Source: an uncultured Bacteroides sp. (lineage in GTDB: Bacteria > Bacteroidota > Bacteroidia > Bacteroidales > Bacteroidaceae). Taken from it: a stretch of DNA of 18,615 bases. Below the pieces are notes generated by a model. That model was not told where the DNA came from. It was given only the letters and a program-made list of their open reading frames with translations, and searched no databases. The first letter of the stretch is position 1; the number at the start of each line of letters is the position of its first letter. A program made the position numbers and the translations under genes. Location of the stretch: NCBI GenBank assembly GCA_959606905.1, contig CAUHML010000059.1:1-18615 (forward strand). The letters run 5' to 3'. Of this stretch, positions 15,901-18,615 are shown in pieces.

Positions 15901-17810
15901 AGTATGGTAAGATTGCAGAAGAGTATGCAAACAACAAATATCAGTATGTTCGTGTCACATTAACACAGTTACCTCTTCACAAAGAGTCAAGAGCAACAGT
16001 TTGGCCTGCAATTGGCGAAGTAAAAGTTTTAGGTGAAGAAGTAATCAATCCGGAAGAGGAAAAGAAGGTTGTTCTTACTGAAAAAGGACAGAACATTGAT
16101 ATTGACTTAGCATACAGCCAGCCTGTTAAAGTTTCATCATCTAAAGATGGAGAAAATGTTACAGATAGAGATGCAAACACAACATGGGCACCTAATGCGG
16201 ATGATGAAAATCCGTCATTAACAATTGGTTTAGACAGAGAATACAATATTGAAAACTTCAGTGTTGACTTTGACGGTGAAGCTACACCATACACAGTCAT
16301 GGTTAATACATCTAAAGGATGGGTTGAAGCAGGTTCATGTGATTCAAAGGATTCAGGAAATGTTGTATCAGTATCAAAGAACGAAATAACAGGAATTAAA
16401 TTCCAGTTCGAAAAGGGTATGACTGCAAAAGTTTCAGAAGTACACTTTGACGGTGTTGATGCAAAAGTTAAACATCATAAGAGAATTTTAGTAATGGCAC
16501 CTCATGAAGATGACGAAATGTTAATGGCAGGTGGTGTTATGAACAGAGCTGTTGCAAACGGTGACGAAGTATATGTTGTTTATGCAACAAACGGAGATTA
16601 CAATGGCGTAGACCATGGAAAATTAAGAATTAGTGATACAGTCAATGCATTAAACACAATTGGTGTACCAACAGAGCACTTATATTTCTTAGGTTATGCA
16701 GATAACGGTGGTATGGGGGTTGGAGCATTCACAACAGCATTTACAGACAGTTTTGTATACAATATTTATGTTGCAGATGATAACAAAGTTATATCTTCAA
16801 GAAATGGTGTAACAGAAACATATGGTAACGAAAACGTAAGAAATGATTATCATTATCTTACAACAGGAGAGCATGCTTCATATACACGTGCAAACTTCTT
16901 AGCAGATCTTAAGAGTGTAATGGAAAGTGTTAACCCAACTGATGTTTACATGACATCAAGATATGACATGCATTATGATCATGCATATTTTGGATTATTC
17001 GGTATCGAAGCTATTAAGGATATCCAGGCAGAAAACAATGACTTCCAGCCAACAGTTCACGAAGCTATTATTCATAGCCATATGACTGATGAAGTATATC
17101 CTAAAGATCAAGGTAATTACGGTTGGAACCATGAACTTGATACATATTTAGGAGCTTGGCAGCATCTTGATGGTCTTGAAGAAAAGACAATACTTAAATG
17201 GAGCGAAAGAGAAAACGTATTAACTCCATACAGTATGCGTCAGGGACCATTTAAGTATAACTTAAAGGATCAGGCACTTCGTAAGTATTCAACAGAATAC
17301 TATAACTGGATTGCTTCATTCTCAAAGGTTAACGAAGTATTTTACAAGCATGAAACAAACAGCATTGGTTCACTTGCTACAGTAACAGCATCAAGTGAAA
17401 ACAGCAGTGATAGCAGATGGGATGACCAGAGTGTAGTTAAGGCAGTTGATGGTGTTGCAGATGGTTATGCAACAGGACTTGCAAATCTTCATACAAGATT
17501 CCCATGGGCTGAATGGGCAACAAAGAACGAAGGTGCAGGAGCTTGGTTGAGTCTTGCATACGATGAAGTGCAGAAAGTTACAAAAATTAAAATTTATGAC
17601 AGACCTAATACAGATGACCACATTACAAACTCTCACTTAGAATTTGATGATGGAACAACACTTGAAGTTGGGGAACTTCCAAACGATGGTTCAGTTAAGG
17701 AAATCAGTCTTGGCGAAGGCAAAGAAGTTAAGAATATTAAGTTCGTAGTTGATGAAGTTTCAGAATCAACAACAGCAGTTGGTCTTGCTGAAATCGAAGT
17801 AATCAAGTAA
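12963..17810 (+). CDS. Secreted multidomain protein: beta-helix, CBM32-like modules, PIG-L de-N-acetylase
   Basis: A 1615-residue exported protein with a Sec signal (residues 1-30, cleavage near FVSAA-TT). Residues about 38-575 form a right-handed parallel beta-helix of the polysaccharide-lyase/glycosidase fold, opening with YYVDSVNGNDDNDGTSEAKAW and carrying many N-x-x-Y/N coil turns. About 585-710 is a beta-sandwich-like module. F5/8-type (CBM32-like) modules follow at about 718-864 and 866-1024, with a shorter one at about 1045-1165. A PIG-L/LmbE domain lies at about 1173-1460, with metal and catalytic residues H1181, D1183 and D1184 in APHEDDEMLMAGG and H1337/H1340 in MHYDH. A last discoidin-like module spans about 1467-1615. 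It would bind a glycan outside the cell and remove N-acetyl groups; whether the beta-helix cleaves is unknown. No LPXTG, S-layer or dockerin anchor is seen. It follows nagB by 81 bases with AAGGAGG before the ATG. Confidence 0.9.
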   Translation: MQQKKTFAILLSLAMIVTIVLGNGTFVSAATTEAITGISYYVDSVNGNDDNDGTSEAKAWKSLEKVNATTFKPGDKLRFKRGCSWSGLLSPKGSGEKGNPITIDAYGDVKDGRPVINGDSWCGDKGDDLENRVFNTAVYFYNQEYWEITSIEVTNHTKTKDDHIKKYGILIMGQDAGTLHEINVKNTYVHDVISIPIGQQAGIGRGGIVYAIRGNKKATNWEDITVEGNYVKNVNHYGINFISTWGSSTFPDESGITEGGGGTYRSKNLVIRSNYCENVGNAAICPSDYENALIEYNVANGCNSGPNGNVPIWWEHGQKTICQYNEVFGSGASGDKEDSQAFDADVYADLNYVQYNYTHDNPSGSFFECALGTSYQTYYRYNISVNDGYGTNRYGGGAVLTLCQGGNGSLDAYNNLIYMDADHDGSITRSWDDTTAVTSTDRFKIRNNVIITEAQKIDDNGVNKAQAWDSRYMGVVNNNAYGGANLNNRRADDENARVAVKSDYVKLEEGTSATVEDVNGEFKITYGTVDGYKLKDGATVIDQGISVIDNGGQDFYGNEVKSFVKPNIGADNSYNSGIKEDLGEGKILLDFDDCNNGALTGVYSNCDFGNRGWNVTDGKLWATSYTNEEQANKLAIPDKYAVTSFEAYCAKGTATVKVEAGEESETFTVTNKKHTFKTNFKKQVPATYIVIKSDDGVDQVKFDNIILSKKTRTTDTETNVSYKKNVTVSSVSGYNPDCVGSNIVDGDDSTIWISSGWSDQGDIVTEERANFIVDLDGSYNIEKLDITFGGDRAESAWKYKVEASTDKTNWDVIWDQTANKEVAATQEVTLDEKITEKKYSYVKVTFGDLVKDAWPAVAEFNVYRPKELTNFALDGEATASTQSRDPANALDGNDSTLWVGDGYSEKEGAWWMVDLGKFQQIQAFDLVFEYEVLPTLEDAQAATTPVYGQAWQYKIEGSNDKSSWDMLWDNTANTDFSKEQYGKIAEEYANNKYQYVRVTLTQLPLHKESRATVWPAIGEVKVLGEEVINPEEEKKVVLTEKGQNIDIDLAYSQPVKVSSSKDGENVTDRDANTTWAPNADDENPSLTIGLDREYNIENFSVDFDGEATPYTVMVNTSKGWVEAGSCDSKDSGNVVSVSKNEITGIKFQFEKGMTAKVSEVHFDGVDAKVKHHKRILVMAPHEDDEMLMAGGVMNRAVANGDEVYVVYATNGDYNGVDHGKLRISDTVNALNTIGVPTEHLYFLGYADNGGMGVGAFTTAFTDSFVYNIYVADDNKVISSRNGVTETYGNENVRNDYHYLTTGEHASYTRANFLADLKSVMESVNPTDVYMTSRYDMHYDHAYFGLFGIEAIKDIQAENNDFQPTVHEAIIHSHMTDEVYPKDQGNYGWNHELDTYLGAWQHLDGLEEKTILKWSERENVLTPYSMRQGPFKYNLKDQALRKYSTEYYNWIASFSKVNEVFYKHETNSIGSLATVTASSENSSDSRWDDQSVVKAVDGVADGYATGLANLHTRFPWAEWATKNEGAGAWLSLAYDEVQKVTKIKIYDRPNTDDHITNSHLEFDDGTTLEVGELPNDGSVKEISLGEGKEVKNIKFVVDEVSESTTAVGLAEIEVIK

Positions 17811-17873
17811 GAAGTTAATTGGCCTGAAGAAACAACTACAACAGAAACAATAACACCTAGCGCAGAGAAATAA
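17811..17873 (+). other. In-frame coding-like extension after the stop of the secreted protein
   Basis: Directly after the TAA at 17808-17810, the same frame stays open for twenty codons and reads EVNW then PEETTTTETITPSAEK before a second TAA. Thr/Pro/Glu-rich stretches like this are typical linkers between domains of secreted Firmicute proteins and are unlikely by chance. The natural reading is that the ancestral protein continued through a linker to another module or wall anchor. A nonsense change and the arrival of the group II intron fragment at about 17874 then cut it off. Confidence 0.5.
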
Positions 17874-18336
17874 CTACTAAAGGTAAACAGAAAGAAACCA
17901 GAGGTGGCTCACATCAGCAAAGTCAAGTATCTCGGTTATACATTTTATAGATACAAAGGCAAATGCAGACTCAGAGTACATCAAAAGTCAATAGTCAAGA
18001 TGAAAAATAAAAGCAGAGAGCTTACTGACAGAAACAAAGGCATTAGCAACACAGAACGAGAAAAGAAATACCAAGAGTATGTGCGAGGATGGGAGGAATA
18101 TTTCAGACTAGCGGATATGAGTGGACTTCTTGTCACAACGGATAAATGGGCAAGACGCAGAATCCTAGCGGTCTATTGGAAACATAAGGACACGCTATCG
18201 TATACTTAGAAAACTGAAATTAGAACACTGGCAAGCTATGAAACTTGCGAACAGTAGATGTGGTTATTGGAGAATAGCTGAAATGCTAGGCACAGTAATC
18301 ACAAATAAAATAATGGGGCTATCGGGAAATAGATAG
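17874..18336 (+). pseudogene. Group II intron reverse transcriptase/maturase, truncated and frameshifted
   Basis: Only the C-terminal maturase part of an intron-encoded protein remains. In one frame (17874-18180) it reads LLKVNRKKPEVAHISKVKYL and then the GIIM-type block with GKCRLRVHQKS, YVRGWEEYFRLADM and WARRRI. Near 18180 the homology jumps to the next frame and continues as IRTRYRILRKLKLEHWQAMK and ANSRCGYWRIAEMLGTVITNK, ending at a stop at 18334-18336. A small deletion near the WKH codons explains the shift. The fingers and palm with the YADD motif are missing, and I see no intron domain V/VI after the gene. An open frame from GTG at 17904 to 18209 is therefore part of a relic, not a functional gene. 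It abuts the coding-like linker after the secreted protein. Confidence 0.85.
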
Positions 18337-18372
18337 TTCTAAAGTAAGCGCTTTATAATCAACCGGATAGTC

Positions 18373-18483
18373 GGTAGTGTAAAAAAGTTTGTGTTTCTGG
18401 TAAAAAATGACTCCTTTTTGGTAAGAATTCAGATATGACAATTCTTATCGAAAAGGAGTATTTTTATGGCAGTTGCAAAGTAA
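18373..18483 (+). mobile_element. Probable left end of an IS256-like element with a five-codon transposase stub
   Basis: GGTAGTGTAAAAAAGTTTGTGT at about 18374-18395 resembles the terminal inverted repeats of IS256/mutator-type elements as I remember them. It is followed by a hairpin covering a ribosome binding site and by an ATG frame, MAVAK, that stops at once (18466-18483). A leader of this shape before a transposase start is typical of IS left ends. No further transposase sequence is recognisable downstream, so the element is a fragment. A database comparison of the first 22 bases would settle it. Confidence 0.4.
18410..18459 (+). promoter_or_regulatory. Long hairpin that sequesters a ribosome binding site
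   Basis: Arms 18410-18429 and 18440-18459 pair over 20 positions with two mismatches around a ten-base loop. The right arm contains AAAAGGAG, the ribosome binding site for the ATG at 18466, paired with CTCCTTTTT of the left arm. IS elements commonly use such structures to block translation from transcripts that read in from outside. From 18484 to 18560 I see no gene or clear signal. Confidence 0.7.
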
Positions 18484-18560
18484 GCGCCAAATATTAATGC
18501 GGTCAGATACAAAATTACCCCAGCCCTTTGCGAGTTGGAGTAATTCACTATAATTGTAAG

Positions 18561-18615
18561 GTAAGTAGGTAATCATCTGTACCTTGATTTTTCAAAAAGA
18601 GCCACCTGTTGATCA
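18561..18615. repeat. 55-bp terminal inverted repeat, right copy
   Basis: This is the exact reverse complement of bases 1-55, ending in CCACCTGTTGATCA at the window edge. The adjacent inner sequence is unrelated to that beside the left copy. A 104-bp perfect palindrome centred on TGATCA would arise if the two ends were joined through the shared six bases. Confidence 0.9.

Noticed and set aside
17904..18209. Small intact gene of about 100 codons
   Set aside because: It matches only the maturase end of a group II intron protein, its homology runs upstream of the GTG without a start, and it continues in another frame downstream, so it is a fragment.
1691..18324. Shared 12-mer TGGGGCTATCGG near 1691 and near 18313 as a common IS end
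   Set aside because: Several shared 12-mers are expected by chance in a window of this size, and the similarity does not extend on either side.
1..18615. Complete 18.6-kb circular plasmid closed through the end repeats
   Set aside because: The ends are inverted, not direct, so simple circular closure is not shown, and there is no replication, partition or mobilisation gene. It is kept only as one option in the end-repeat finding.
1..18615. CRISPR array, tRNA or rRNA genes
   Set aside because: I found no regularly spaced repeats and no recognisable tRNA or rRNA sequence on either strand while reading.

Overview
The window looks like a piece of a low-GC, gut-type Firmicute, most likely a Lachnospiraceae-like Clostridium relative. 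The grounds are AT-rich sequence, strong AGGAGG-type ribosome binding sites, a YesM/YesN-type two-component pair, a lipoprotein sugar-binding protein with a MalFG-type permease pair, and a clostridial-type transposase and group II intron. This is inferred from family resemblance only.

Layout. Positions 1-1748 hold an IS with a DDE transposase, its own promoter and a terminator. Positions 1809-5148, minus strand, hold a histidine kinase and an AraC-type response regulator, kinase first. Positions 5149-5706 are a divergent control region with a 24-bp sequence present twice and a 22-codon relic of a secreted-protein gene. Positions 5707-17810, plus strand, form one apparent operon: lipoprotein solute-binding protein, two ABC permeases, GH65 phosphorylase, HAD-IIB phosphatase-like protein, glucosamine-6-phosphate deaminase, and a 1615-residue secreted protein. 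Positions 17811-18615 are mobile-element debris: a doubly damaged group II intron reverse transcriptase tail, a probable IS256-like left end, and the same 55 bp that begins the window, inverted.

Reading of the system (inference). The kinase senses a glycan or sugar outside the cell, and the regulator activates the divergent operon, probably through the repeated site. The large secreted protein joins a right-handed beta-helix, several F5/8-type (CBM32-like) carbohydrate-binding modules and a PIG-L-type de-N-acetylase. It could therefore bind, and perhaps cut, a polymer and remove N-acetyl groups. Released oligosaccharides would enter through the ABC importer, whose ATPase is not encoded here. 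Inside, GH65 would phosphorolyse an alpha-glucosyl disaccharide and NagB would send glucosamine-6-phosphate to glycolysis. No nagA lies alongside, which fits deacetylation taking place outside the cell. The combination of a beta-helix/CBM/PIG-L fusion with GH65, a HAD-IIB protein and NagB under YesMN control is the most interesting content.

The 55-bp inverted ends, each finishing in the palindrome TGATCA, suggest that the contig stops at a repeat or long palindrome. They are not proof of a real composite transposon.
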